Part shown: positions 38,656-47,247 of the stretch, piece by piece | How positions within the stretch are numbered: the first letter of the stretch is position 1 | How the letters are laid out: each line of letters starts with the position of its first letter | From: Alteromonas australica | GTDB taxonomy: Bacteria > Pseudomonadota > Gammaproteobacteria > Enterobacterales > Alteromonadaceae | Reading direction: 5' to 3' | Assembly: GCF_000730385.1 (NCBI RefSeq) | Contig: NZ_CP008849.1 | Span: 806,001-870,000, forward strand | Length of the DNA: 64,000 nucleotides | Program-made: the position numbers and the translations under genes | Notes under the pieces: model-generated | Database searches by the model: none | What the model was told of the DNA's origin: nothing | Seen by the model: only the letters and a program-made list of their open reading frames with translations

Positions 38656-39644
38656 TGACATCGGATGCCAATACGCAAAGTAAAATTAATCAGACAGCGA
38701 GCAATTATGTCGTTCGCTTGTATTCGGGCGAACTAACCGCCAAAGAGGAACAGGATATTCTCGCTTGGTGCAATGAGAGTGAAAGGCATCAATCGGCCTT
38801 CGATGAAGCGATAAAAGTGTGGGATGCAGCCAGCGCTTTGCCTATGAACATAGGATGGAGAGAAAAATTAGAGGGGCGTTTCTACCACATACGTTATATG
38901 GCAGCTTCCATTGTAGTCGCGTTGTTTTGTTTAACGCTTTATCTGCACCATAGCCTTCAAGGTGAACCGAGTGTAGCGTCGCCGTCACAACATTATGCCA
39001 CGGCAATTGGCGAGGTAAGCAACGTAGGTTTATCCGATGGTTCTACTATAACGCTCAACACGGATACAGCTGTCACTGTAACCTTTAGCGCGCAAGCTCG
39101 GGAGTTATGGTTACTTAAAGGTGAGGCATTTTTTGATATTGCTAAAGCACCCGCACGGCCTTTTCTTATTCATACGGGAGAGAAAACCATTCGCGTGGTT
39201 GGCACTAAATTTAATGTTAAGTTATCCGACAGTGGTTTTGATATCGCCGTGGCTGAGGGCATTGTCGCTATTGAGGAAGCAACGTCAAGGAACGCTGCTA
39301 ACCCTGAGGTGAAGCCCGAACCCGTCTTGCTCGAAGCCGGTGCAATGGCCACCTTTAATCACAATAATGCGCTGATTGCAAAACAAAATAAAGATGTTGT
39401 GGATAAAGCACAAAGCTGGCGCTCAGGGTACCTTCGTTTTGATGACGAGCGTCTAGATAAAATTATAGAGAGTTTTAACCGCTATAGAACAAAGAAAATC
39501 GTGGTTGACGAAGAGGTTTCTAGCTTGCGAATTAGCGGTGTTTTTAAACTGTCTGAAGGCGATGCAATTCTTACTGCGCTAGAAGCGACCTTACCTATTG
39601 ATGTGCAAAAAAGTGAGGAAAATATCACCGTTGTGAAAAAATAG
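38655..39644 (+). CDS. FecR-type transmembrane anti-sigma factor
   Basis: Inner-membrane regulator expected to hold the neighbouring sigma factor and release it when the TonB receptor is occupied. The 329-aa protein has a cytoplasmic N-terminal domain (about 10-60, RLYSGELTAKEEQDILAWC, DUF4880-like) and one membrane segment (about 77-97, YMAASIVVALFCLTLYLHH). A periplasmic FecR domain follows (about 115-215: GEVSNVGLSDGSTITLNTDTA, then GEAFFDIAKAPARPFLIHTG, VVGTKFNVKL). A C-terminal STN-like domain (about 255-328) would contact the receptor's signalling domain. Confidence 0.92.
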   Translation: MTSDANTQSKINQTASNYVVRLYSGELTAKEEQDILAWCNESERHQSAFDEAIKVWDAASALPMNIGWREKLEGRFYHIRYMAASIVVALFCLTLYLHHSLQGEPSVASPSQHYATAIGEVSNVGLSDGSTITLNTDTAVTVTFSAQARELWLLKGEAFFDIAKAPARPFLIHTGEKTIRVVGTKFNVKLSDSGFDIAVAEGIVAIEEATSRNAANPEVKPEPVLLEAGAMATFNHNNALIAKQNKDVVDKAQSWRSGYLRFDDERLDKIIESFNRYRTKKIVVDEEVSSLRISGVFKLSEGDAILTALEATLPIDVQKSEENITVVKK

Positions 39645-39710
39645 CGGAGGAATTCATTTTGGGCTGCGTATTACTAAAAGGGAACACAATACAATACTAA
39701 AGGAGCAGCC

Positions 39711-42700
39711 ATGACGTTGCCAAAAAACACAACAAGTGCATTGGCCTTGTGTGTTGCGCTTGCATTAGGTTCAAGCGCTCACGCACAGCAAATCAATAAT
39801 ATTTCTATTCAATCAACTTCATTAGATAGCGCGCTACTCTCTCTCGCAGAGCATAGTGACATTCAAATTCTGTTTTCTGATCCGCGAATACAGCAACTGT
39901 CATCACCTTCATTATCTGGCAGTATGGATGTCCAGGACGCACTTTCTTTTCTACTAAAAGATACAGGTTTCACTTTTCAGAAAACGTCTAAAAGAACCTA
40001 CATCGTTAAGCCCATAAAAAAGCAACCTTCACCGGCCCCTAATACCGAGTCATTATCAACAACCGATGACGGTGGAAGCCGTGAATTGCAGACAAAAGAA
40101 GCAAGCGTAGAGCGTATTCAAGTGACAGGGTCGAATATCCGTGGAATGCAAGATACGGGAGCTTTGCCCGTGACAACAATGTCTGCAGAAGACATTGAAG
40201 GGTTAGGACTAAGTAGCGGTGCTGAAATTTTGGCTGAACTGCCGCAGCAGGGGGCAGTAAATTTTAATAGCGAGCGTGTGGTTGGCGGGGTTAACGACGC
40301 ACGGGGCGATGTTTCTTCGGTTAACCTAAGAGGAATAGGTACAGGATATACACTCACACTACTTAACGGTAGGCGCCTTGTTTTACACCCAGGTACGCAA
40401 GCGGAAAATTTGGTGCCTGTCACCACAGTAAACTCAAATACTCTGCCAGTAAAAGGCGTGAAGCGTGTGGAAGTTTTACGTGATGGTGCTGCCGCCATTT
40501 ATGGAACAGACGCTATTTCAGGCGTAGTGAACTATGTATTAGACGACAAATACACAGGCGGTGAAGTCCAAGCGCAATATGGCAGCAGCAAAGGAACCCA
40601 TCGAGATCAAATTAACCTGTCAGGAGCCGGGGGCTGGTTGTTTAATGACGACCAAACTCATATCACCTTTAGTGGCGGTTACTACCACCGCGATATGGTA
40701 ATGGCCAGCGAACGTGATTATGCCGCAAGTTCGGATTTACGTAATTTCGATGATCTAGACACTGATTTCATTGGTGATACGCAACTCGATAATCGAACCA
40801 CGACTACCCCCTGGGGAGAGTTTTCCTCAGGTAGCTTAGGTACTTTTCATTTACAGCCGGCTAGTTATGGAGACTGCAGTGCCGAAGTTAATGAAGACGT
40901 GTGTGCATCATCAGGATCAACGCCCCGTGATTTGCGATTTGATTCGAATTCACAACGTAGCTTGAGCTCTGAAGTGGATAGATTAAACCTGTATACCCTT
41001 GTTAACCATTATATTAACGATGACATAGAGGTGTACGCGGAGGGGTTGTACTATTCTGCAACCGCAAAACGTATTCGTGAACAATCAGGCAATTTGACCG
41101 CGCAGCGTTTTACCGTGGCCGCAGACGCTTTTTACAATCCGTTTGGCGAGGAAGTCACGGTACGTCGCTATCGCCCTATAGATACGGGGTCTCGGAATAT
41201 TGAAGTGGACGACTACAGTTATCGTTTACTTGCAGGCACCCGAGGCTATCTAGGAGATTGGGATTTTGATTCAGCCGTATTGTACTCGAAAGCAAACACG
41301 CTAGATTCCGCCAACCGAATTAATACCACGTTATTTCAACAAGCAGTAAACAGTACGGATGAAAGCACCGCTTACAACATATTTAGTGGGGCTAGTCTGA
41401 CAAATCCCAATACGGCTGACGATACTGAGGTGCCACAAAGCGTTATTGATAGTTTTACCATTGATATTGAAAGAGAATCTGAAACAGAATTGGCCTCAAT
41501 CGATGCAAAAATATCCCGCCCAGACTTATTTAGCCTCCCAGCTGGTGAAGTGGGCTTTGCCGCTGGGGTTGAATATCGTTACGAAAGCTTTTTTGATAAA
41601 CGAAGCGATGCACTAAATGGGACTTTGTACTTTAGTGACCTAGTAGGAGGTACCTCAACAGAGATTGCTAGCCAAGTATTGGGGAGTAGCCCTACCCCTG
41701 ATGCCAGTGGAAGTCGAAACGTCGTGTCTGCATTTGCCGAATTTGCAGTCCCTTTGATTGTCGACAAACCATTTATTGAAAGCTTGAATCTGCAGATTGC
41801 CGGTCGTTATGAGGACTTCTCTGATGTGGGCAGCATTTTTAAACCAAAGGTGGCAATGGCATGGGTGATGAATGACAACGCCATGATTCGTGGTGCATAT
41901 TCTGGCGGTTTTAAAGCGCCTGGTTTGCCACAAACTACGGCCGTTGATGTGGCGCGCTCGAATACTCGCAGCGATCCTGTCACTCAGACTAGCCGAGGTA
42001 CCCTTGAACTTAGGAACGGTAGCGATAGTTTAAGCCCTGAAGAAAGTGAAAACTACTCTTTTGGTATTGTACTTACGCCGATGAAAGATTTGACTCTCAC
42101 TGTGGATTGGTGGGAGATTCAACAAGAAAATACCGTAGGCATTTTGAGTAGTCAGACACTGATTTTATATGATGCGCTGTTACGCAGTCAGGGAAGCGAA
42201 TATGAAAATGTGATCCGCGACGAAAACAATGAAATTGTTTATATTCGAAACGATTACACCAATTTGTTACCAAGAGAAATCTCGGGTGTTGACTACAGTG
42301 TGGACTATCGATTTGAAACAGAAATGGGCAACTTTTCCGTAAAACTTAGTGCTGCAAATTTAACAAAGTTTGACCAAGGTACAGATGCTATTACCGCCAT
42401 GGTGCTTGAGGCTCAAGATGCGGGTAACGAAGCGTTATTGTATGAGGGCGATCAAGTATCTATATCAGGCACAAGTGGCAGTTTAATCCGACAAAATGAG
42501 CGGCCGAAGTGGAGAGCAAATCTATCATTAGGTTATGCAAAAGATGCGTGGCGTGCAGGGCTAAAATATCGATATGTGAGCGACGTTGAAGATACCAGCT
42601 TAAATTACACTAACGATGAAGGTGATTTGGTTAATTATATTATCGATCATTGGTCAACATTAGATGCCTATGTGAGTTATCGCTTTAGTGAAGATGCGCT

Positions 42701-42848
42701 ATTTAGCGGCCGCACTAAGTTAACCGTTGGCATGAGAAACCTCACTGATGAAGCGCCACCTTTTACTGATGAAACGTTCGGTTACAGCAGTGCTTTGCAT
42801 TCTTCGTTAGGGCGTTACACCTATGTCACGCTAAATCACAAGTTTTAA
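39711..42848 (+). CDS. TonB-dependent outer-membrane receptor with N-terminal signalling (STN) domain
   Basis: Active-transport receptor of 1045 aa. A signal peptide ends at SAHA-QQ (25). The STN domain (about 28-100: ISIQSTSLDSALLSLAEHSDIQILF) is followed by a Pro/Ser linker and a TonB-box-like VERIQVTG (about 133-140). The plug (about 150-275) contains VNLRGIGTGYTLTLLNGRR and VEVLRDGAAAIYGTDAISGV. A 22-strand barrel follows and closes with the terminal aromatic residue (YVTLNHKF). AAAGGAGCAGCC is a strong ribosome binding site. The STN domain and the neighbouring FecI/FecR pair show it senses as well as transports. The ligand is unknown; the adjacent carboxypeptidase suggests a peptide rather than a siderophore. 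Confidence 0.93.
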   Translation: MTLPKNTTSALALCVALALGSSAHAQQINNISIQSTSLDSALLSLAEHSDIQILFSDPRIQQLSSPSLSGSMDVQDALSFLLKDTGFTFQKTSKRTYIVKPIKKQPSPAPNTESLSTTDDGGSRELQTKEASVERIQVTGSNIRGMQDTGALPVTTMSAEDIEGLGLSSGAEILAELPQQGAVNFNSERVVGGVNDARGDVSSVNLRGIGTGYTLTLLNGRRLVLHPGTQAENLVPVTTVNSNTLPVKGVKRVEVLRDGAAAIYGTDAISGVVNYVLDDKYTGGEVQAQYGSSKGTHRDQINLSGAGGWLFNDDQTHITFSGGYYHRDMVMASERDYAASSDLRNFDDLDTDFIGDTQLDNRTTTTPWGEFSSGSLGTFHLQPASYGDCSAEVNEDVCASSGSTPRDLRFDSNSQRSLSSEVDRLNLYTLVNHYINDDIEVYAEGLYYSATAKRIREQSGNLTAQRFTVAADAFYNPFGEEVTVRRYRPIDTGSRNIEVDDYSYRLLAGTRGYLGDWDFDSAVLYSKANTLDSANRINTTLFQQAVNSTDESTAYNIFSGASLTNPNTADDTEVPQSVIDSFTIDIERESETELASIDAKISRPDLFSLPAGEVGFAAGVEYRYESFFDKRSDALNGTLYFSDLVGGTSTEIASQVLGSSPTPDASGSRNVVSAFAEFAVPLIVDKPFIESLNLQIAGRYEDFSDVGSIFKPKVAMAWVMNDNAMIRGAYSGGFKAPGLPQTTAVDVARSNTRSDPVTQTSRGTLELRNGSDSLSPEESENYSFGIVLTPMKDLTLTVDWWEIQQENTVGILSSQTLILYDALLRSQGSEYENVIRDENNEIVYIRNDYTNLLPREISGVDYSVDYRFETEMGNFSVKLSAANLTKFDQGTDAITAMVLEAQDAGNEALLYEGDQVSISGTSGSLIRQNERPKWRANLSLGYAKDAWRAGLKYRYVSDVEDTSLNYTNDEGDLVNYIIDHWSTLDAYVSYRFSEDALFSGRTKLTVGMRNLTDEAPPFTDETFGYSSALHSSLGRYTYVTLNHKF

Positions 42849-42859
42849 TTTGGTCGCAC

Positions 42860-42906
42860 GCCGCCCTAGCGATATGTCATTTCGCGAATGAAATGTTAAG
42901 GGCGGC
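42860..42906 (+). other. Hairpin between the receptor and carboxypeptidase genes
   Basis: GCCGCCCT (42860-42867) pairs with AGGGCGGC (42899-42906) around a loop that itself contains CATT/AATG. There is no T-run. It occupies the receptor-peptidase spacer and ends close to the peptidase ribosome binding site (TGGAGA), so it could tune relative expression of the two genes. Confidence 0.5.
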
Positions 42907-42923
42907 AACCCAATGGAGATATT

Positions 42924-44102
42924 ATGTTTCGATTTTCAATACTGCTTTGTGCAGTTTTTACGCTCTTTCTGTTACCTAAGGCTAATGCTTGTGAATTTAG
43001 TGATGTGTCCTTCTCAGCTGATTTTGTGTCAGGAAGCTTGGATAGTTGCCATTTGAATGATTCAGGAGAGTATGTACTCACTTTTTTGCCTGAGGATAAA
43101 CCCATTAATCCCAGTCCTTGGTTTTACTTTAGTGTTACCGCGAAGCAACCTCAAAGTGTGGCCATCGTGTTACGCTTCGATGGCTTTTCGCCGCGCTATC
43201 TACCTAAGTTTAGTCGCGATGAAAAGCATTGGTCTTATCTGCCTTTTGATACAAAGGGAGATGGTATGACTATCACCCTTGAAGCAACCTCAACACCGCT
43301 TTACATCGCGGCACAAAAGCCCATATTGAACGATGACTATACGTCGTGGATGGAAAAGGCGGCGAAGCAATTTGCTATTCAGCCAGTCACCTTGGGTCAA
43401 TCAATAGAGGGGCGGGATATAGCTGGCTTTACACTAAGCAAAGAGAGCAATAAGGAGTGGGTGATATTTGTTGGGCGACAGCATCCACCCGAAGTGACTG
43501 GCGCAGTGGCCATGTTTGCGTTTTTGGAGGAATTCTTAACGACGACCCAAAACGCCTCGGCCTTTTTGTCACGTTTTAATGTATTGGTGGTACCTAATAT
43601 TAATCCCGACGGCGTTTACCATGGTCATTGGCGTCACAATTTAGGGCATAAGGATTTGAACCGCGACTGGAATGTATTTGCTCAACCGGAAACTCGGGCG
43701 GTGAAAGCTTACTTAGATAAGATTACCGATGCTGGAGGCAAAATCGTTATGGGAATGGATTTTCATTCCACCCACAATAATGTTTTTTATACTATCCCAC
43801 AAACCGAATCCATCGCTCCCACCACTATGGTGGTGTCTTGGCTAGATAATCTTCAGCAGAAAACGAAAGGTGTGTTCAAGGTGCTGGATAAGCCTGGAAC
43901 ATCGCCGGGTAAGGGGGTATTTAAGCAATTTATGGCAGACGTTTATAACGTACACGGAGTGACCTACGAAGTTGGCGATAATGAACCCGACGTAAAAACA
44001 CGCTATGTTGCGCGCCATGCAGCAAAGACGCTCATTGATGTGCTGCTTGATACTAAGGCTGAAGATTTTGTACTTAACACCTGCCCGGCAGAAAGCTGTT
44101 AA
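42924..44102 (+). CDS. Exported M14 metallocarboxypeptidase, cytosolic-carboxypeptidase-like
   Basis: Predicted periplasmic zinc carboxypeptidase of 392 aa. A signal peptide (cleavage near KANA-CEF) precedes a beta-sandwich domain (about 25-135, WFYFSVTAKQ...VLRFDGFSPRYLPKFSRDEKHW) resembling the N-domain of cytosolic carboxypeptidases. The M14 domain carries the zinc ligands His187 and Glu190 (GRQHPPE) and His281 (DFHST). It also has the substrate-binding NRD at 246-248 (HKDLNRDW) and the catalytic Glu349 (VTYEVGD). All key residues are present, so it should be active. Four cysteines remain in the mature chain, including the first mature residue and the C-terminal CPAESC. It would trim residues from the C-terminus of a peptide, plausibly one imported by the neighbouring receptor. 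Confidence 0.9.
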   Translation: MFRFSILLCAVFTLFLLPKANACEFSDVSFSADFVSGSLDSCHLNDSGEYVLTFLPEDKPINPSPWFYFSVTAKQPQSVAIVLRFDGFSPRYLPKFSRDEKHWSYLPFDTKGDGMTITLEATSTPLYIAAQKPILNDDYTSWMEKAAKQFAIQPVTLGQSIEGRDIAGFTLSKESNKEWVIFVGRQHPPEVTGAVAMFAFLEEFLTTTQNASAFLSRFNVLVVPNINPDGVYHGHWRHNLGHKDLNRDWNVFAQPETRAVKAYLDKITDAGGKIVMGMDFHSTHNNVFYTIPQTESIAPTTMVVSWLDNLQQKTKGVFKVLDKPGTSPGKGVFKQFMADVYNVHGVTYEVGDNEPDVKTRYVARHAAKTLIDVLLDTKAEDFVLNTCPAESC

Positions 44103-44505
44103 CGATGACCAACGCACAGCATTCAAGCGGCTTGCTCAATGAAATAAAAACGCGCTTTTCGGTGAATTTGAGTCGTAGCTGCAAATAACAATGATTTAAT
44201 AATTAACAAGAATTTGGGCTAATTTTGCTCAAATTCTTGATTTTGTTCCAATCCCTCGCTAATTCTTTACTCACGGCGCATATTAAATTATTGCTTAAAT
44301 ATCAGTAAAACCTTGTGTTTATAAGGGCTTTTCTTTTATCATTTGCGGTCGAAAATTTAGTAAAATCTCGTGAATTCTTAGGCGCGTCAAAAAATGCCCC
44401 TAAGTTGCTTTCATGACAAGCCATATGATGCCACGACACAAGCATGATAAAACCAGTATAAGCTTGTGTTTCACATCATAAATATCCAAACCTGGAGAAA
44501 TGTGG
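44103..44505. other. Intergenic region between the accessory cassette and petA
   Basis: About 400 AT-rich bases. They contain a long-stem terminator (44207-44247) and, after it, the presumed petABC promoter region, where several weak hexamers (for example TTGTGT then TATCAT with 18-base spacing near 44313-44342) give no decisive call. No open frame with a convincing start is seen. Confidence 0.5.
44207..44247 (+). terminator. Terminator-like hairpin closing the sigma/receptor/peptidase cassette
   Basis: A 13-bp stem (44207-44219 with 44227-44239, one G-T pair) with a TAATTTT loop is followed by ATTTTGTT. It is AT-rich for a terminator, but the long stem makes termination likely. Confidence 0.65.
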
Positions 44506-45138
44506 ATGAGCAATGTATCTGTAGATGCAACAGAGTCTGCACAGAATGATAACCAGCCAGAAAACAACACTCGACGTCGGTTCTTGACCGTTGCCACGTC
44601 GGTCGTTGGTGGTGTGGGTGTTGTCGGTGCTGCTGTGCCTTTTATTGCGTCCTGGAATCCAAGTGCCAAAGCGAAAGCTGCTGGTGCTGACGTTGAAGTT
44701 GATATCAGCGGGATTGAGCCTGGACAACTTGTACGTGTAATGTGGCGAAGCAAACCAGTATGGATTGTACGTCGTACGCCAGCGATTTTAGAAGAGCTTG
44801 GTACGCACGAAGATAAACTTAAAGATCCTAACTCTGAAGCCGAGCAGCAACCTACTTTTGCTCAAAATCGTTTCCGTTCGATGAAAGAAGAGTACCTAAT
44901 TTTGGTGGGTATCTGTACGCACTTAGGGTGTTCTCCTCAGCATCTTAAAGATGGCGCATTCGAAGAAGTGGTTGAAGGTGTACCAGATGGCTTCTTCTGT
45001 CCGTGTCACGGTTCTAAGTTCGATATGGCTGGGCGCGTTTTTCAAAACGTACCTGCTCCATTAAACCTAGTTGTACCGCCTTATCAGTTCGTTGATGACA
45101 CCACCATTATCATCGGCTCAGAAGCGGAGGTTGCATAA
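44506..45138 (+). CDS. petA: Ubiquinol-cytochrome c reductase, Rieske iron-sulfur subunit
   Basis: [2Fe-2S] subunit of cytochrome bc1, which passes electrons from ubiquinol to cytochrome c1 and pumps protons. The 210-aa protein has a twin-arginine N-terminus (NTRRRFLTVATS) with a membrane anchor (about 30-50). The cluster motifs CTHLGC and CPCHGSKFD (about 137-165) supply two Cys and two His. ATG 44506 is preferred to an ATG six bases upstream because GGAG lies at better spacing. First gene of petABC; petB starts one base after its stop. Confidence 0.96.
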   Translation: MSNVSVDATESAQNDNQPENNTRRRFLTVATSVVGGVGVVGAAVPFIASWNPSAKAKAAGADVEVDISGIEPGQLVRVMWRSKPVWIVRRTPAILEELGTHEDKLKDPNSEAEQQPTFAQNRFRSMKEEYLILVGICTHLGCSPQHLKDGAFEEVVEGVPDGFFCPCHGSKFDMAGRVFQNVPAPLNLVVPPYQFVDDTTIIIGSEAEVA

Positions 45139-45139
45139 T

Positions 45140-46405
45140 ATGAACGCTTTCCTAGGTTGGATTGAAGAACGCATCCCAATGATGCGCGTAGCCAACATGC
45201 ACGCGCTTCAATATCCGGCGCCAAAAAACATGAACTTTTGGTACGTATTCGGATTCCTAGCCACGATTGTTCTGGTGAACCAAATTGTTACTGGTATTTG
45301 GCTAACCATGAATTTCGTTCCCTCTTCAGAAGGCGCCTTTGCTTCTGTTGAATACATCATGCGTGAAATCGACTACGGTTGGATTATTCGCTATATGCAC
45401 AGTACTGGCGCATCAGCGTTCTTTATTGTGGTATATCTTCACATGTTCCGTGGCATGATTTACGGCTCTTACCAGAAGCCTCGTGAGCTTCTATGGGTGT
45501 TTGGTATGTTTATTTACCTAGCGCTTATGGCAGAAGCTTTCATGGGTTATGTATTACCTTGGGGGCAAATGTCTTACTGGGGTGCACAGGTAATCGTATC
45601 ACTGTTTGGTGCTATTCCTGTTGTCGGGCCTGACCTTGTTATTTGGCTTCAGGGTGACTATGTTATCTCTGGCGCTACCCTTAACCGTTTCTTCGCATTA
45701 CACGTGATTGCGTTGCCACTGGTTATCGTTATTCTTGTCTTCCTTCACATCATCGCACTTCACGAAGTGGGTTCTAATAACCCAGACGGTATTGCGATTA
45801 AGCATAAGAAAGGCTCGCTGCCTGAGTCTGAGAAGACTAAATATGAAATTCACGAGTACTACACAAGCAAGTACGACATTGCTGATGACGTATTGCCGTT
45901 CTTCCCGCACATTGTGTTGAAAGACCTTGTTGCCTTCTGTGTGTTCTTAGCATTGTTCACTTATGTGTTGTTCTTTGCCCCTGAAATGGGCGGTAAATTC
46001 CTAGAACACCCTAACTTTGAAATTGCCAACCCACTGAAGACGCCTGAGCATATTTTCCCTGTTTGGTACTTCACGCCATTCTACGCCATCCTTAAAGCGG
46101 TTCCAGATAAGCTATTTGGTGTTCTTGCTATGTTTGGTGCTATTGCAGCGCTATTTGCTCTGCCTTGGCTAGACCGTGGACGCGTTAAATCGTGGCGCTA
46201 TCGTTGTGGCCTACACAAGGTAAACCTCATTGTCTTTGCGATTGTGTTTATCTTCCTAGGTTACTTAGGTGGTACACCGCAAGAAAACTGGAAAATCATT
46301 GCGTCACAAATTGCGACGGTAATGTACTTCGGTTTCTTCGTGGCACTGTTCTTGTACAGCAAAAACGAAAAAACTAAACCTGTGCCAGAGAGGATCCCTA
46401 AATGA
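45140..46405 (+). CDS. petB: Ubiquinol-cytochrome c reductase, cytochrome b subunit
   Basis: Core diheme membrane subunit of cytochrome bc1, 421 aa with eight predicted membrane helices. The heme-ligating His pairs are visible in HSTGASAFFIVVYLHMF (helix B) and HVIALPLVIVILVFLHII (helix D). The Qo-site motif reads PVWY (HIFPVWYFTPFYAIL) rather than the commoner PEWY. The true start is the ATG at 45140, giving MNAFLGWIEERIPMM. An open extension into the 3' end of petA is rejected. Its stop overlaps the petC start (ATGA). Confidence 0.96.
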   Translation: MNAFLGWIEERIPMMRVANMHALQYPAPKNMNFWYVFGFLATIVLVNQIVTGIWLTMNFVPSSEGAFASVEYIMREIDYGWIIRYMHSTGASAFFIVVYLHMFRGMIYGSYQKPRELLWVFGMFIYLALMAEAFMGYVLPWGQMSYWGAQVIVSLFGAIPVVGPDLVIWLQGDYVISGATLNRFFALHVIALPLVIVILVFLHIIALHEVGSNNPDGIAIKHKKGSLPESEKTKYEIHEYYTSKYDIADDVLPFFPHIVLKDLVAFCVFLALFTYVLFFAPEMGGKFLEHPNFEIANPLKTPEHIFPVWYFTPFYAILKAVPDKLFGVLAMFGAIAALFALPWLDRGRVKSWRYRCGLHKVNLIVFAIVFIFLGYLGGTPQENWKIIASQIATVMYFGFFVALFLYSKNEKTKPVPERIPK

Positions 46406-47136
46406 AAAAAATGATGTGCTTTTTAGTCTTCTTCCTGCCGGGCCTAGCTGTTGCTGCAGGTGGAAGCGTACATTTGGATAAAGCGCCGATTGATTTAACT
46501 GACAAGGCGTCGTTGCAACGTGGTGCTCAGTTATTCATGAACTATTGCTTGGGCTGCCACTCAATGAAGTATCAGCGCTATCAGCGTTCGTTCCAAGATT
46601 TAGGTATTTCTGACGAACTGGGTGAAAAGTATTTGCAGTTTACGGGTGAAAAAGTCTCAGACTATATCACTCGTGCTATGCCTGAAGAGGCTGCTGCTGG
46701 TTGGTTCGGTGCTGCGCCACCCGACCTTACACTCGTTGCTCGTGTTCGAGGTGAAGACTGGATTTACACTTACCTACGTTCTTTCTATGTTGATGAAAGT
46801 CGTCCGTTTGGTGTAAACAACACCGTCTTCCCAGAAGTGGGCATGCCACACGTATTACAACCTCTTCAAGGTACGCCTACCCGTACTTACGAAGAACATA
46901 TGGTTGATGGTGAAAAGGTTAAGCGTTATGTGGGTATCAAATCAGATGGTACTGGCGCGCTTTCACCGGGTGAATACGACCAAGCGGTTGCAGATATTGT
47001 TAACTTCTTGGAATACACCGGTGAGCCAGCAAAACTTGAGTCTCACAAAATAGGTAAGTGGGTACTTGCCTTTATCGCTGTGTTGTTCGTCTTTGTTTAC
47101 TTATTGAAGAAAGAATACTGGCGAGAAGTACACTAA
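46402..47136 (+). CDS. petC: Ubiquinol-cytochrome c reductase, cytochrome c1 subunit
   Basis: Membrane-anchored c-type cytochrome of the bc1 complex. The 244-aa precursor has a signal peptide (PGLAVA-AGG), the heme-attachment CLGCH (about 49-53), the distal Met ligand probably in EVGMPHVLQPLQG, and a C-terminal anchor helix (WVLAFIAVLFVFVYLL, about 218-236). It ends the petABC operon and is followed by a strong terminator. Confidence 0.96.
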   Translation: MKKMMCFLVFFLPGLAVAAGGSVHLDKAPIDLTDKASLQRGAQLFMNYCLGCHSMKYQRYQRSFQDLGISDELGEKYLQFTGEKVSDYITRAMPEEAAAGWFGAAPPDLTLVARVRGEDWIYTYLRSFYVDESRPFGVNNTVFPEVGMPHVLQPLQGTPTRTYEEHMVDGEKVKRYVGIKSDGTGALSPGEYDQAVADIVNFLEYTGEPAKLESHKIGKWVLAFIAVLFVFVYLLKKEYWREVH

Positions 47137-47161
47137 TTCTCCAAGAATTATGTATAATAGG

Positions 47162-47187
47162 AAAGGGGGCGTCTCGCCCCCTTTTTT
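47162..47187 (+). terminator. Intrinsic terminator after petABC
   Basis: AAAGGGGGCG / CGCCCCCTTTTTT with a TCT loop: a GC-rich stem with a T6 tail. Confidence 0.95.
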
Positions 47188-47247
47188 GGCATTTAAAATT
47201 CGTCCTTATCTTAAGGGCATAACTCATTTCTCGACGGAGGAAAATGA

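Noticed and set aside
45071..45139. In-frame extension of petB into the end of petA
   Set aside because: Cytochrome b begins at the ATG 45140; the extension translates petA coding sequence in the wrong frame.
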